Below, piece by piece: positions 16,988 to 26,071 of a stretch of DNA of 64,000 bases (positions are counted from its first letter, which is position 1; every line of letters starts with the position of its first letter). The notes under the pieces are model-generated. The model searched no databases. It saw only the letters and a program-made list of their open reading frames with translations, and had not been told where the DNA came from. The position numbers and the translations under genes were made by a program. Origin of the DNA: Streptacidiphilus jiangxiensis (lineage in GTDB: Bacteria; Actinomycetota; Actinomycetes; Streptomycetales; Streptomycetaceae); NCBI RefSeq assembly GCF_900109465.1, contig NZ_FOAZ01000015.1, forward strand, positions 186,001 through 250,000, written 5' to 3'.

Positions 16988-17374
16988 GGGTGAGTCCTGA
17001 TCCCTTCGTCTGACCGGTGCTTCCGTCCGGTGCGTCCGGTGCTTCCGTCCGCCGGCCGGGGTCGGGCCGGCGGACGGCTGCCTGGTCGGGGTGGCGCGCC
17101 GGTGCCGCGCGGGCCGGAGCCCGGTCGGCGCACCCTGGGGAGTTGCGTCTCCCGGGCGAACCCTGGCGCGTGGCGACGGCGCGCCACCCCTTGCGCCACA
17201 CCCGTCTCCCTGACGCTCGGCCGGGCGATCGCCCAGGTCGGGGTGGCGCATTCATACAACACACCCGGCGGCCCGAAGCGAGACAGTTGGCGAGGCCTGG
17301 CGAACCCTGGCGAATGCTCGCCTGGCACATGACGGGTGGTTAGTGTCGAAGTGCCGAGAACCTGGGGGCACGAC
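16988..17374. promoter_or_regulatory. Repeat-rich divergent promoter region between aph-like and nsdA-like genes
   Basis: No gene is supported here. TGGCGA occurs at 17288, 17298 and 17308, exactly 10 bases apart. GGCGAACCCTGGCG occurs at 17155-17168 and 17299-17312; GGTCGGGGTGGCGC occurs at 17084-17097 and 17236-17249. The phased copies lie on one face of the helix, about 70 bases before the regulator start. They could be operator half-sites for that regulator; the longer repeats suggest an old partial duplication of about 150 bases. Confidence 0.55.
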
Positions 17375-18847
17375 GTGAACAGAGGACCGAACAACCAGCT
17401 CGCCGACCTATTCGCCCTGACCGGTTGGTCCAAGGGGGAGTTGGCGCGGCTGGTCAACCGCCGCGGTGCGCAGGCCGGACAGCAGCAGCTGTCCACCGAC
17501 ACCTCGCGGGTGCGCCGTTGGATGGAGCGCGGGGAGATCCCCCGCGACCCCGTCCCGCGCATTCTCGCGGCGCTGTTCAGCGAGCAGCTCGGCCGAGTAG
17601 TCACGCCAGAGGACCTCGGCTTCCACCGGGAACGGCCATCCGGGCACGGCTCGCACCGTCGCGAGTCCGACGCGTCCAGACCGGCACCAGGTCAGACAGC
17701 CGCGGTCCTCACCGAGTTCACGGGAATGGACCTGATGCTGAATCGACGCGGACTGATGGGAGCGAGTACCGCCCTCGCTGCGGGCGCCGTCATCGCCAAC
17801 CCCCTGTACGACTGGATGCGGTCCCCGGCCGCGCTGCCGCCGACGGAGGGCTCGGCCACCATCGTGCGCAACCCGCACGCACTGCCGGCCCTCGACTACT
17901 ACGAGGCCGGCCCGGTGGGCGAGGACGAGGTCGTCGCCCTGGAGGAGTCGGTCGACGTCTTCCGCCGCTGGGACGCCTCGCGCGGCGGTGGCCTGCAACG
18001 CAAGGCGGTGGTCGGCCAGTTGAACGAGGTGGGCAGCATGCTCACCTACGACCACCCGGACCACCTGCGCCGGCGGCTGTGGAGTGTCGCCGCGAACCTG
18101 TCCGTGCTGGCCGGGTGGATGTCCCACGACGTGGGCCTGGAGCCCACGGCGCAGAGGTACTTCGTGATGGCCGTGCACTCGGCGCGGGAGGCCGACGACC
18201 GTCCGCGCGCCAGCGAGGCCCTGGCGCGCGCCGCGCGCCAGATGGTGCACCTGGGCCGGGCCGGGGACGCACTGGACCTGATGCGGGTGGCCGACGCGGG
18301 CGCCGGTGAGGAGGCGCTGCCGCGCACCCGCGCCATGCTGCGCACGGTCGAGGCCTGGGCGCACGCCTCCCTCGGCCACAGCCAGGCCACCCGGCGCACG
18401 CTGGGCGAGGCCGAGGACCTGTTCGCCCAGGACACGGGCGAGGCCGGTCCCAGCTGGCTGCAGTTCTTCGACCTGGCGGACCTGCACGGCATGGAGGCGC
18501 TCACCTACCGCACCCTCGCCGACCACGACCCGAACGCGGCGGCCCTGGCTCAGCGCCACGCATTGCTGGCCCTGCAACTGCGCGAGGGCGGCCACGAGCG
18601 CTCCAAGCTCTTCGACCACATCTCCATGGCCTCGGCCTGCTACCTGGCCAACAAGCCCGACGAGGCCCATCGTTACGCGCAGCTGGCGCTCAGCTCGACG
18701 GGGGAGATGTCCTCGCACCGGACCTGGCACCGGCTGCGGCAGATGTACCGGCTGACGGCCCCGTACACGCGGATGCCCGAGGTGGCGCACCTGCGGGCGC
18801 AGATCAGTAAGGCGATGCCGCGCCAGCCCCGCCCGCAGATCATCTGA
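17375..18847 (+). CDS. NsdA-like HTH/TPR transcriptional regulator
   Basis: A 490-residue protein. The N-terminal 65 residues form an XRE-like HTH (LTGWSKGELARLVNRRGAQ, then STDTSRVRRWMERGEIPRDPVPRILAALF). A linker with a Tat-like or hydrophobic patch follows (RRGLMGASTALAAGAVIANPL). The C-terminal 280 residues are TPR-like helical repeats (RASEALARAARQMVHLGRAG; EAHRYAQLALSSTGEMSSHRT). This layout is that of Streptomyces NsdA, a negative regulator of antibiotic production and sporulation; the match is from memory. GTG 17375 has GGGGG 6 bases upstream. The phased repeats in front suggest autoregulation. Confidence 0.75.
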   Translation: MNRGPNNQLADLFALTGWSKGELARLVNRRGAQAGQQQLSTDTSRVRRWMERGEIPRDPVPRILAALFSEQLGRVVTPEDLGFHRERPSGHGSHRRESDASRPAPGQTAAVLTEFTGMDLMLNRRGLMGASTALAAGAVIANPLYDWMRSPAALPPTEGSATIVRNPHALPALDYYEAGPVGEDEVVALEESVDVFRRWDASRGGGLQRKAVVGQLNEVGSMLTYDHPDHLRRRLWSVAANLSVLAGWMSHDVGLEPTAQRYFVMAVHSAREADDRPRASEALARAARQMVHLGRAGDALDLMRVADAGAGEEALPRTRAMLRTVEAWAHASLGHSQATRRTLGEAEDLFAQDTGEAGPSWLQFFDLADLHGMEALTYRTLADHDPNAAALAQRHALLALQLREGGHERSKLFDHISMASACYLANKPDEAHRYAQLALSSTGEMSSHRTWHRLRQMYRLTAPYTRMPEVAHLRAQISKAMPRQPRPQII

Positions 18848-18886
18848 GCCGGCTCGGGGCCGGTGTCCTACCAGCCTCGCAGCGGG

Positions 18887-18926
18887 GAACAGGCGGGACC
18901 GGACCGGAACAGGCGGGACCGGGCCG
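18887..18926. repeat. 20-bp tandem duplication
   Basis: GGAACAGGCGGGACCGGACC is followed by GGAACAGGCGGGACCGGGCC, differing at one base, with a further partial copy. It lies between convergent genes just before a hairpin. Confidence 0.7.
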
Positions 18927-18932
18927 GCACAG

Positions 18933-18952
18933 GGCCGCCGCGGACGGCGGCC
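18933..18952. terminator. Hairpin between convergent nsdA-like and PAS genes
   Basis: Arms GGCCGCCG and CGGCGGCC with loop CGGA. It sits between the two stop codons and could serve both strands. Confidence 0.6.
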
Positions 18953-18957
18953 GGGGG

Positions 18958-19467
18958 TCAGCGCGCGCGGAGGGCGAGCCAGACGGCGTGGACGCCGCCG
19001 TCCTCGGCCAGCTGGGGTGCGCCCACGCAGTGGACCGGGCGCACGGTGCCGTCGTCGAGCTGCAGGCGGAACTCGGCGTCGATCGGCCGTCCGTCCACCA
19101 GGGCCTCGGTCAGCAGCCGCGCGACCGCGTGACGGTCCTCGGGGTGCAGTGCACCCGGGAGCTGGTCCAGGGTGAGCGGGCCGTCCTGCGGTGCCCGCGC
19201 GAAGATGCGGAACATCTCGGCGGACCACGCGACCTCGTCGTGCACGAGGTCCCATTCGGCATCACCCAGGAGGGTGGTGTCCGCGAGGCTCGGCGCGGGG
19301 CCGCCGAGCGCGCCGGTGAGGCGTTCCAGCTCGGCCAGGTGGGAGTGGGCGTGGGCCACCAGGGCGCGTTCCGCGCGGTCGTGGCCGGTGCCGAACTCCG
19401 AGTCCAGCCGTTCGCGCAGCGCGGAGACCTGCTGCGTGAGGGAGGGAGGGGGAACGTGGGGGTGCAT
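18958..19467 (-). CDS. PAS-domain protein
   Basis: A 169-residue protein. The N-terminal part is helical (LTQQVSALRERLDSEF; ERALVAHAHSHLAELERLT). The C-terminal 95 residues look like a PAS_3 fold (WSAEMFRIFARAPQDGPLTL, ALHPEDRHAVARLLTEAL, FRLQLDDGTVRPVHCVG). No output domain (ANTAR, PP2C or kinase) follows, so it would sense a ligand or redox state and act through a partner. ATG 19467 was chosen because the domain is complete from there; a much longer frame upstream is antisense to the HEAT gene. Confidence 0.75.
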   Translation of the reverse strand: MHPHVPPPSLTQQVSALRERLDSEFGTGHDRAERALVAHAHSHLAELERLTGALGGPAPSLADTTLLGDAEWDLVHDEVAWSAEMFRIFARAPQDGPLTLDQLPGALHPEDRHAVARLLTEALVDGRPIDAEFRLQLDDGTVRPVHCVGAPQLAEDGGVHAVWLALRAR

Positions 19468-19860
19468 GGCGTCCCGCTGTGGCCGGAGGCGTTCTTGAAC
19501 GTTACGACTGTCGCACAGAGCGTGGCGACCGTGGAGCCCTTTCAGCGAAGATTGGCATGATTTTGCTTCCGGCATATGCCAACGACGCCCCTCTCGGGGG
19601 TGGCGTGACGGGTCGCGACGCAGGTCACGGGGGTGGCGCGGAGAACCGGCCAACGAAGGCGCTGGTGCGCGGTCGGGGCTGCGGACGGTAGCATTCCGTG
19701 CTTCCGGCTGGCGGGGACCGTCGCCCGGTGCCACAATCCCCCCGCGGCCACCGTCGCGGACCCGAACCGACCCCCTGTGCCGGGGCCGACCCACCAGGTC
19801 AACAGCCGCGCGCACCGAAATTCCATTGCCACCAGGACCGCCGCAACGGATGCTGACCTC
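19468..19860. promoter_or_regulatory. 393-base divergent intergenic region with an inverted repeat
   Basis: No gene is supported. The stretch 19545-19590 is unusually AT-rich for the window and contains TTGGCAT (19552-19558) and ATGCCAA (19576-19582) as perfect arms around a 17-base spacer. It may be an operator or the promoter of one of the flanking genes. Confidence 0.4.
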
Positions 19861-21312
19861 ATGTTCGAGCCCGCGATAGCGCCCAGCGCCTCCCTCCTCG
19901 GCCTGCTCCAGCGGGGCCGAGGGGACGGCACCCTGCACGCTCTGGCGGCCGAGCGTTCCGACGCGCTCGCCGCCCTGGAGGAGTGCGTCACCCAAGACCC
20001 CCGCCGCGACTGGCAGGTCGAGAACCGCTCCCTCTACTACGCACGCCTCTTCATGGAACTCGAGGCGCCGTTGCAGGGGTTGGAGGCGCACCTCTTCGAC
20101 GCGTGGGACGACCTCGACACCCGCGAGAGCCGCACCGGACTCACCCTGGCCGTCCTCGGCCGCCTCGTCGGCTACGGCCGGCGTGACGCGCTGCTCCTGC
20201 TGCGCCGGTACGCCGCCGAGGGTTGCAACTGGGCGTGGGCCCTGGACGAGCTCGCCGTCCGCGACAACGACGAGGGCCTGCGCGGCCTCGCCGACGCCGT
20301 GCTCGCACGCTTCCCCCTCGGCCCCGAGGGCGACGCCGAGCTCCGCGCCGCCGTCCGCGACGCCTACGAGCCGCGCCCGTGGCACCTGTGGGCGGCCGAC
20401 CACCCGCGCGTCGCCGCGGCGACCGAGCGGGCCCCCTTCGACCTCTGGCAACGGCAGATGTCCCGCCCCGAGACGCCGGAGTGGAGCACCGAAGCCGTAC
20501 TGGCCTGGGCCGACGCCGAGACGGAGCCCGAGTCGGGGTCCGGTGCCGCCGGCGCGCTCGCGGAGCGCCCGGAGGGGCGCGCGGCGTTGCGCCGCGGCGC
20601 TGCCGCGGCCCGCCTGCTCGGCGCCGTCGCGACCCCGGCGGACCTCCCGGTGCTGCGCCTCGCCGCGCGGTCCGGCCTGCCGGGCGGACGCTGCGCGGCG
20701 CTGCGTTACCTGGCCGAGGTGGACGACCCGGAGGTACCGGGTCTGATGGAGCTCGCCGCGGACGACCTGTCCGAGACCGTCGCCGACTTCGCCGTCGACA
20801 CCCTGGGCCGGATGCGCAGCGAGAGCATCCTGGTGCACGCCCGTTCCTGGGCCTCCCGGATCGACGGCGGCCGGCTCCCCGAGGCGGCCGCACGGCTGCT
20901 GGCCTGCGCCGGCGGCCCCGAGGACGCCCCTCTCGTCGTGGCCGCGCTGCACCGCGAGGTCTCCCGCTCGGGCCCGGACGGCGAAGCGCTTTTCGCCCTC
21001 GTCGAGGGCGCCGGCCGTCTCCAGGCCGGACAGGCGGTCTCCGTCCTGCGCCACATCTACGCCGAGACGGTCTGCTCACAGCTGCGCCTGGGCGCGGCGC
21101 GCGGCCTCGCCGTCATCGACCCGTACTTCGCCACGGGCGCGGCGGTCGAATGCCTCTGGGACTGCGAGGAGGCCACCCGCGAGCTCGCGGCGCGGTCCGT
21201 CCGCACCAGTGGCAATGTCCGCGTCCTGGACCGCCTGCGGCGCCTGGCGGCGGACCCGGGCGAGGAGGCCGAGGTCCACGCCGCCGTCCGCGGTCGCCTC
21301 AGCGCCGGCTGA
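19861..21312 (+). CDS. HEAT-repeat protein of unknown function
   Basis: A 483-residue protein starting MFEPAIAPS at ATG 19861. It consists almost wholly of paired helices. HEAT-like units are clear in the second half (VLRLAARSGLPGGRCAALRYL; AVDTLGRMRSESILVHARSW; LRLGAARGLAVIDPYFATGA). The first half has an aromatic-rich segment (LYYARLFMELEAPLQGLEAHLFDAWDDLDTRES, in parts). No enzyme motif is visible, so a protein-binding scaffold role is likely. Two in-frame stop-adjacent copies of GCCGGCTGA end the gene. A minisatellite follows. Confidence 0.75.
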   Translation: MFEPAIAPSASLLGLLQRGRGDGTLHALAAERSDALAALEECVTQDPRRDWQVENRSLYYARLFMELEAPLQGLEAHLFDAWDDLDTRESRTGLTLAVLGRLVGYGRRDALLLLRRYAAEGCNWAWALDELAVRDNDEGLRGLADAVLARFPLGPEGDAELRAAVRDAYEPRPWHLWAADHPRVAAATERAPFDLWQRQMSRPETPEWSTEAVLAWADAETEPESGSGAAGALAERPEGRAALRRGAAAARLLGAVATPADLPVLRLAARSGLPGGRCAALRYLAEVDDPEVPGLMELAADDLSETVADFAVDTLGRMRSESILVHARSWASRIDGGRLPEAAARLLACAGGPEDAPLVVAALHREVSRSGPDGEALFALVEGAGRLQAGQAVSVLRHIYAETVCSQLRLGAARGLAVIDPYFATGAAVECLWDCEEATRELAARSVRTSGNVRVLDRLRRLAADPGEEAEVHAAVRGRLSAG

Positions 21313-21354
21313 ACGCCGGCTGAGCGGCCCGCCGGAGGGCCGGCGCCGTCGGGG

Positions 21355-21664
21355 GAGAGCTGGGCGTCGGGGGGAGGGCCGGGGTCCGTGGGAGGTCCGA
21401 GCGCCTGCGGGAGAGCCAGGCGTCGGCGTGCGGGCCGGGTCCGCAGCAGGGCAGAGCGCCCGTGGGGGGCGACCTGAGCGTCGGCGTGAGAGCCGGGGTC
21501 TGCGCGAGGGCTGAGCGCCGTCGGGGGAGAGCCGAGCGTCGGCGTGAGGTCCGAGCGCCTGTGGGAGATCTGGGCGTCGGCGGGAGAGCCGGGGTCCGTG
21601 GGAGGTCCGAGCGCCTGCGGGAGAGCCGGGCGTCGGCGGGAGCGGGGGGCGGCCGAGGGCTGGG
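21355..21664. repeat. 56-bp minisatellite, about 5.5 copies
   Basis: Copies start at 21355, 21411, 21469, 21527, 21565 and 21621. Lengths are 56, 58, 58, 38 and 56 bases plus a partial one. Each begins GAGAGCYGGGCGTCGGCG or a close variant and contains GGTCCGAGCGCCTG. The fourth copy has lost an internal block of about 18 bases. The first and fifth copies are nearly identical, which suggests recent exchange. It fills the gap between the HEAT and purN genes; frames through it look like repeat translations, not genes. Confidence 0.88.
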
Positions 21665-21675
21665 ATGATCAGGGC

Positions 21676-22296
21676 ATGTCGATCAATGTCGCCGTGCTCG
21701 CGTCCCACAACGGGTCCAACCTCCGTGCGCTCACCGCAGCCGCCCGACAGCCGGGCAGTGCCTACGCCGTGGCGCTCGTCATCAGCAACAACAGCGCCTC
21801 CGGCGCCCTCGCGCACGCGGTCGAGCAGGGCATCGCGCACGCGCACCTCTCCGGCCGGACCCACCCGGACCCGGACGCGCTCGACCAGGCGATGCTGGCG
21901 CTGCTCCGTGAGCACGACGTGGCCCTGGTCGTCACCGCGGGGTACATGCGCAAGATCGGTCCGGCCGTCCTCGCCGCCTACGAGGGAGCGCTCGTCAACG
22001 TCCACCCCGCGCTGCTGCCGCGCCACGGAGGCCCGGGCATGTACGGCCGCCACGTCCACGAGGCGGTCCTCGCCGACGGGGACCTGGTCTCCGGCGCCTC
22101 GGTCCATCTCCTGACCGACCACTACGACGAGGGCCGCGTCCTCGCCCAGGCCGAGGTCCCGGTCCTCCCCGACGACACCCCGGACACCCTCGCCGCCCGG
22201 GTGCTGGAGGTGGAGCACCGCCTGCTGCCCGCCACCGTCCAGCAGCTCGCGCTCGCCCGCGACGGGGACGCCACGGAGCGGGGCAGCGGGGCGTGA
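21676..22296 (+). CDS. purN: Phosphoribosylglycinamide formyltransferase
   Basis: A 206-residue formyltransferase-fold protein: VAVLASHNGSNLRAL at the N terminus binds the GAR phosphate, LVVTAGYMRKIG follows, and VNVHPALLPRHGGPGMYG carries the catalytic Asn and His. The third catalytic residue, Asp, is in SVHLLTDHYDEG. It would transfer formyl from 10-formyl-THF to GAR in purine synthesis. In streptomycetes the main purN normally sits beside purH; this copy stands alone behind a minisatellite. It may be a second copy, or relocated. Confidence 0.85.
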   Translation: MSINVAVLASHNGSNLRALTAAARQPGSAYAVALVISNNSASGALAHAVEQGIAHAHLSGRTHPDPDALDQAMLALLREHDVALVVTAGYMRKIGPAVLAAYEGALVNVHPALLPRHGGPGMYGRHVHEAVLADGDLVSGASVHLLTDHYDEGRVLAQAEVPVLPDDTPDTLAARVLEVEHRLLPATVQQLALARDGDATERGSGA

Positions 22297-22485
22297 TGAT
22301 GCAGTCGGTGCCGGGCGGGGCAAGGAACGCGAACGGAATGTTCTGAGAACGGCGCGCTGCGAGAAAGGCGTGGTCCGGGGCCCTGAGGGGCGACGGGGGC
22401 CGCCTCGACGAGGATTCGTGCGCCGTTCGCCGTTCGGTCAGATCGACGTGCCTCGCCGCACGCCGTGGCTCGGAATAACGCTGGC

Positions 22486-23721
22486 ATGCGTGTCGCCCTC
22501 GTCACCGAGTCGTTCCCGCCAGACGTCAACGGGGTCGCCCACTCCGTCCTGCGTACCGCCGAGCATCTGGTACGCCGTGGGCACGAGCCCCTGGTCATCG
22601 CCCCCGCACCCGCCGTGCCGGTCGGGGCTGCCGATCCGTGCCCCGTGGTGCGGGTGTCCGCCATGCCGCTGCCCGGCTATCCGCAGGTGCGGATCGCGCT
22701 GCCGAGCCGCAGGCTCGAGCAGCTCATCGCCGGCCACCGGCCCGACGTGGTCCACCTGGCCTCGCCGTTCCTGCTCGGGTCGCGCGGCATGGCCGCCGCC
22801 GAGCGGCTCGGCCTGCCCAGCGTCGCCGTCTATCAGACCGACATCGCCGGATACGCCCGCGCCTACCGCGCCGGCAGCGCGCTCGGGGAGGCCGCCGCCT
22901 GGCGGCGCCTGCGGACGGTGCACTGCGCCGCCGACCGCACCCTGGCGCCGTCCACGCCCGCACTGCAGGACCTCACCGCACACGGCATCCCCCGGGTGCA
23001 CCTGTGGCGGCGCGGGGTCGACTCGGCGCGGTTCCACCCGCGCCACCGCAGCGAGGCGCTGCGCCGTGAGCTCGCCCCCGGCGGGGAGGTGCTCGTCGGC
23101 TACGTCGGGCGGCTCGCGCCGGAGAAGCGGGTCGACCTGCTCGCGGAGACGGTGGCGCTGCCCGGCGTCAGGGTCGTCGTGATCGGCGACGGCCCGTCCG
23201 AGCACTCGCTGCGCCAGGCGCTGCCCGGAGCGCTCTTCCTGGGACGCCGCACCGGGGACGAACTCGCCGCGCTCTACGCCTCGTTGGACGTGTTCGCGCA
23301 CACGGGGCCGATGGAGACCTTCTGCCAGACCATCCAGGAGGCCATGGCCAGCGGCGTCGCCGTGGTCGGGCCGGCCCTCGGTGGCCCGCTGGACCTCATC
23401 GGGCACCACCGCACCGGCCTGCTCGTGCCGGCGCGGGACGGCGCCGCCCTGGCCCGGGCGGTCGCCGGGCTCGCGGCCGACGCGCCCCTGCGGGCCCGCT
23501 ACGGCGCCGCCGGACGGGCCGAGGTGGAATCGCGGACCTGGGAGTCGGTCGGCGACGAGTTGATCGAGCACTACCGCAAGGTCATCGCGCAGCGCGGGCG
23601 CGTCGGGACGGAGACCCGGCCCCACGCCGGCGCGCTGCCGGTCACGGCGGTGCCCGCGGAGCCGGGCGTGTCCGCTGCCGCTGCTGCCGCTGCTGCCGCC
23701 GACGCGGCTGCCGCGGCGTAG
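22486..23721 (+). CDS. Glycosyltransferase family 4, MgtA-like mannosyltransferase
   Basis: A 411-residue GT-B protein. It starts MRVALVTESFPPDVNGVAHSV and has VVHLASPFLLGSRG, YQTDIAGYARAY, VGYVGRLAPEKRVDLL (donor-domain start) and the EX7E motif in METFCQTIQEAMASGVAV. These match mycobacterial alpha-mannosyltransferase MgtA, which uses GDP-mannose. It probably builds a mannosyl glycolipid at the membrane. The C terminus is a tail of 15 Ala residues and one Asp, encoded by a GCT/GCC triplet tract. It heads a three-gene operon (gap of 11 bases). Confidence 0.85.
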   Translation: MRVALVTESFPPDVNGVAHSVLRTAEHLVRRGHEPLVIAPAPAVPVGAADPCPVVRVSAMPLPGYPQVRIALPSRRLEQLIAGHRPDVVHLASPFLLGSRGMAAAERLGLPSVAVYQTDIAGYARAYRAGSALGEAAAWRRLRTVHCAADRTLAPSTPALQDLTAHGIPRVHLWRRGVDSARFHPRHRSEALRRELAPGGEVLVGYVGRLAPEKRVDLLAETVALPGVRVVVIGDGPSEHSLRQALPGALFLGRRTGDELAALYASLDVFAHTGPMETFCQTIQEAMASGVAVVGPALGGPLDLIGHHRTGLLVPARDGAALARAVAGLAADAPLRARYGAAGRAEVESRTWESVGDELIEHYRKVIAQRGRVGTETRPHAGALPVTAVPAEPGVSAAAAAAAAADAAAAA

Positions 23722-23732
23722 GGGCGACCGAC

Positions 23733-25166
23733 ATGGCACTGCGGATCGTGCGCGTCGCCAACTTCGTCACCCCGACCTCGGGCGGCCTGCGCACCGCGCT
23801 GCGCCGCCTGGGGGAGGGGTACCTCGCCGCCGGGCACCGGCCGGTGCTGGTCGTGCCCGGTCCCGAGGCTGCCGACGAGGAGACCGAGCAGGGCCGGGTG
23901 GTCACCGTGCCCGGCCCGCTCGTCCCCGGCATGGGCGGCTACCGCGTCCTGCTCGACCGGGCCCGGGTCGCCGCGACCCTGGAGGCGCTGCGGCCCGACC
24001 GGCTGGAGGTCTCCGACCGCACGACGCTCCGCTGGACCGGCCGCTGGGCCCGGGAGCACGGCGTGCCCGCCGCGATGGTCTCCCACGAGAGCCTGGACGG
24101 GGTGCTGCGCGTCTGGGGGCTGCCCGGCCCCGCAGCGCGCCGCGTGGCGGACGTCCTCAACGCCCGCACCGCGCGCGACTACACCCGGATCATCTGCACC
24201 ACCGAGTGGGCCGCCCGGGAGTTCCGCCGCCTCGACACCGCCGACCTGCGCCTGGCGCCGCTCGGCGTCGACCTGACCCTGCGTCACCCCTGCGCGCGAG
24301 ACGCGGCGCTCCGCGCCGAGCTGGCGGGGCCGGGGCAGGTCCTGCTCGTGCTCTGTTCCCGGCTCTCCCCGGAGAAGCGGCCCGAGCGGGCCCTCGACGC
24401 CCTGGCCGAGCTCCGGCGCCGGGGCGTGTCCGTCGTCCTCGCGATCGCCGGGGACGGGCCGCTGCGCGCCCGCCTCGCCGTCCGGGCCGAACGAGAAGGA
24501 CTGCCGGTGCGGTTCTTCGGCCACATCGCCGATCCGGCCCGCCTCTCCGCCGTCCTCGCCTCCGCCGACGTGGCTCTCGCCCCGGGACCGGTGGAGACCT
24601 TCGGCCTCGCCGCACTGGAGGCGCTGGCCTGCGGTACGCCCGTGGTGGCGTCGGCCTCCTCCGCACTGCCCCCGATCCTCGGTGACGCGGGCCTCGCGGC
24701 CGCCGACGACGGGGTGGCCTTCGCCGACGCGGTCCAGCGGCTGCTGGGGCGCCCGGAGGCGCAACGCCGCGCCACCGCCCGCGCCCGCGCCGAGCGTTAC
24801 GGCTGGGACGCCTCGGTCTCCGCCTTCCTCGCGGCCCACGAGGCCGAGCCGGCGCCCCGCCCGGCGGGCGCCCCGGCAAGCGCCCCGGGAAGCGCCCCGG
24901 CCGGGGACGCGGTCGGGGATGCGGCCGAGGACATGGCCGGGCGGGCAGACGAGGCGGCGGAGCCGCACCGCCCGGGTTGGCCCGTCCGTCCCGCCGAAGA
25001 CGGCTCGATCCCAGCAGAGCGCGGCGCCCGCCTCGGCGCGGACGCTCCCGAGCATGCGGCCGACGAGTCGGCCGACGGGCGGGCCGACGCCGCCGTCGAT
25101 CCGCTCGCCGAGCAGCCGCTCGGTGGGTTCCACCACATCCTCCGCTCGAAGGGAGCCGTCCGATGA
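23733..25166 (+). CDS. Glycosyltransferase family 4 protein with acidic C-terminal extension
   Basis: A 477-residue protein; residues 1-370 are a GT-B glycosyltransferase. RVANFVTPTSGGLRTALRRLG is the acceptor-domain start, LLVLCSRLSPEKRPERALDAL the donor domain, and VETFGLAALEALACGTPVV the EX7E site. The last 100 residues are Ala/Gly/Asp/Glu-rich low complexity and probably disordered. It follows the MgtA-like gene and overlaps the next gene by ATGA. The two transferases likely act in sequence on one glycolipid or secreted glycan. Confidence 0.83.
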   Translation: MALRIVRVANFVTPTSGGLRTALRRLGEGYLAAGHRPVLVVPGPEAADEETEQGRVVTVPGPLVPGMGGYRVLLDRARVAATLEALRPDRLEVSDRTTLRWTGRWAREHGVPAAMVSHESLDGVLRVWGLPGPAARRVADVLNARTARDYTRIICTTEWAAREFRRLDTADLRLAPLGVDLTLRHPCARDAALRAELAGPGQVLLVLCSRLSPEKRPERALDALAELRRRGVSVVLAIAGDGPLRARLAVRAEREGLPVRFFGHIADPARLSAVLASADVALAPGPVETFGLAALEALACGTPVVASASSALPPILGDAGLAAADDGVAFADAVQRLLGRPEAQRRATARARAERYGWDASVSAFLAAHEAEPAPRPAGAPASAPGSAPAGDAVGDAAEDMAGRADEAAEPHRPGWPVRPAEDGSIPAERGARLGADAPEHAADESADGRADAAVDPLAEQPLGGFHHILRSKGAVR

Positions 25167-26071
25167 CCTCGATGCGTCTGTCCGCGCTCGGTGACTCCCT
25201 GACCGAGGGACTCGGCGATCCCGTCGCGGGAGGGTGGCGCGGCTGGGCGGCGCTGCTCGCGGCCGGCCTCACCCCGGACCCCGACGGCGTGGCCTTCACC
25301 AACCACGCGACCAGCGGCGCCCAGACAGCGGACGTGCTGTTGCGTCAGCTGCCGCAGGCACGGCAGCGGCGACCCCATGTCGCGGCGGTGATCGTCGGCG
25401 GCAACGACACCCTGCGGGCCACGTACGACATCCACGCCGTGGCACGCCACCTCGACACCACCCTCGGCAGCCTCGTCGAGGACGGGACGGTGCTGCTGAC
25501 CGCCTGCCTGCCCGACCCCGGACGGATGCTGGGGCTGCCCGAGGCCCTGGCCCGCCCGCTCGGGCGGCGGATGCGCAGCGTCAACACCGTCGTCCACGCG
25601 CTCTCCGAGCGCTACGACGCCGTGCACGTTCACGCGGCGGAGGAACCCTGGCTCTACGAGCCCGCGATGTGGAGCGTGGACCGGCTGCACCCGAGCGAGC
25701 GCGGGCACCGGGCCCTCGCCCGGGCCTTCCACCGTGAACTCAGCGCGCGCGGCATAGCGTTGGGCGAGGCGCCGGACGACCGGACCGACGGGGTCGCGCC
25801 GACCCGCTCGGCGCAGGTGTGGTGGATGGCGACCAAGGGCACCCGCTGGGTCCTGGACCGCTGCACCGACCTGCTGCCGGACCTGCTCCGGCTCGCTGCC
25901 GCCGAGCGCCGGGAGAACCGTGCCGAGCAGCTCGACCGCGAGGCCGCCGAGCAGACCGCCGCCGCCCTGCGCGCCCTGCCGAGTTCGGCCCTGCTGCCCC
26001 AAAGCTGCCCCGAAGCTGCCGCCCGGAGCGGGTGGAACGTGGTGCGACCGGCCCCGGTCAGTCCAGCTTGA
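25163..26071 (+). CDS. SGNH/GDSL hydrolase
   Basis: A 302-residue protein. The nucleophile block is RLSALGDSLTEGLGDP (GDSL), the oxyanion Asn is in VIVGGNDTLRA (GxND), and the catalytic Asp-His pair is in WSVDRLHPSERGHRALA. No signal peptide is visible, so it is probably cytoplasmic. The last 90 residues are an extra helical region with no motif. Being coupled to two glycosyltransferases, it may remove acyl or acetyl groups from their product. Its 3' end overlaps the convergent BNR gene by 14 bases. Confidence 0.85.
   Translation: MTSMRLSALGDSLTEGLGDPVAGGWRGWAALLAAGLTPDPDGVAFTNHATSGAQTADVLLRQLPQARQRRPHVAAVIVGGNDTLRATYDIHAVARHLDTTLGSLVEDGTVLLTACLPDPGRMLGLPEALARPLGRRMRSVNTVVHALSERYDAVHVHAAEEPWLYEPAMWSVDRLHPSERGHRALARAFHRELSARGIALGEAPDDRTDGVAPTRSAQVWWMATKGTRWVLDRCTDLLPDLLRLAAAERRENRAEQLDREAAEQTAAALRALPSSALLPQSCPEAAARSGWNVVRPAPVSPA

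Noticed and set aside
21355..21664. A CRISPR array
   Set aside because: The units are contiguous with no unique spacers, lengths vary by deletion, and no cas genes are present.
21209..21668. Short proteins read through the minisatellite
   Set aside because: They are repeat translations (RAERRRGRAERR) without start signals.
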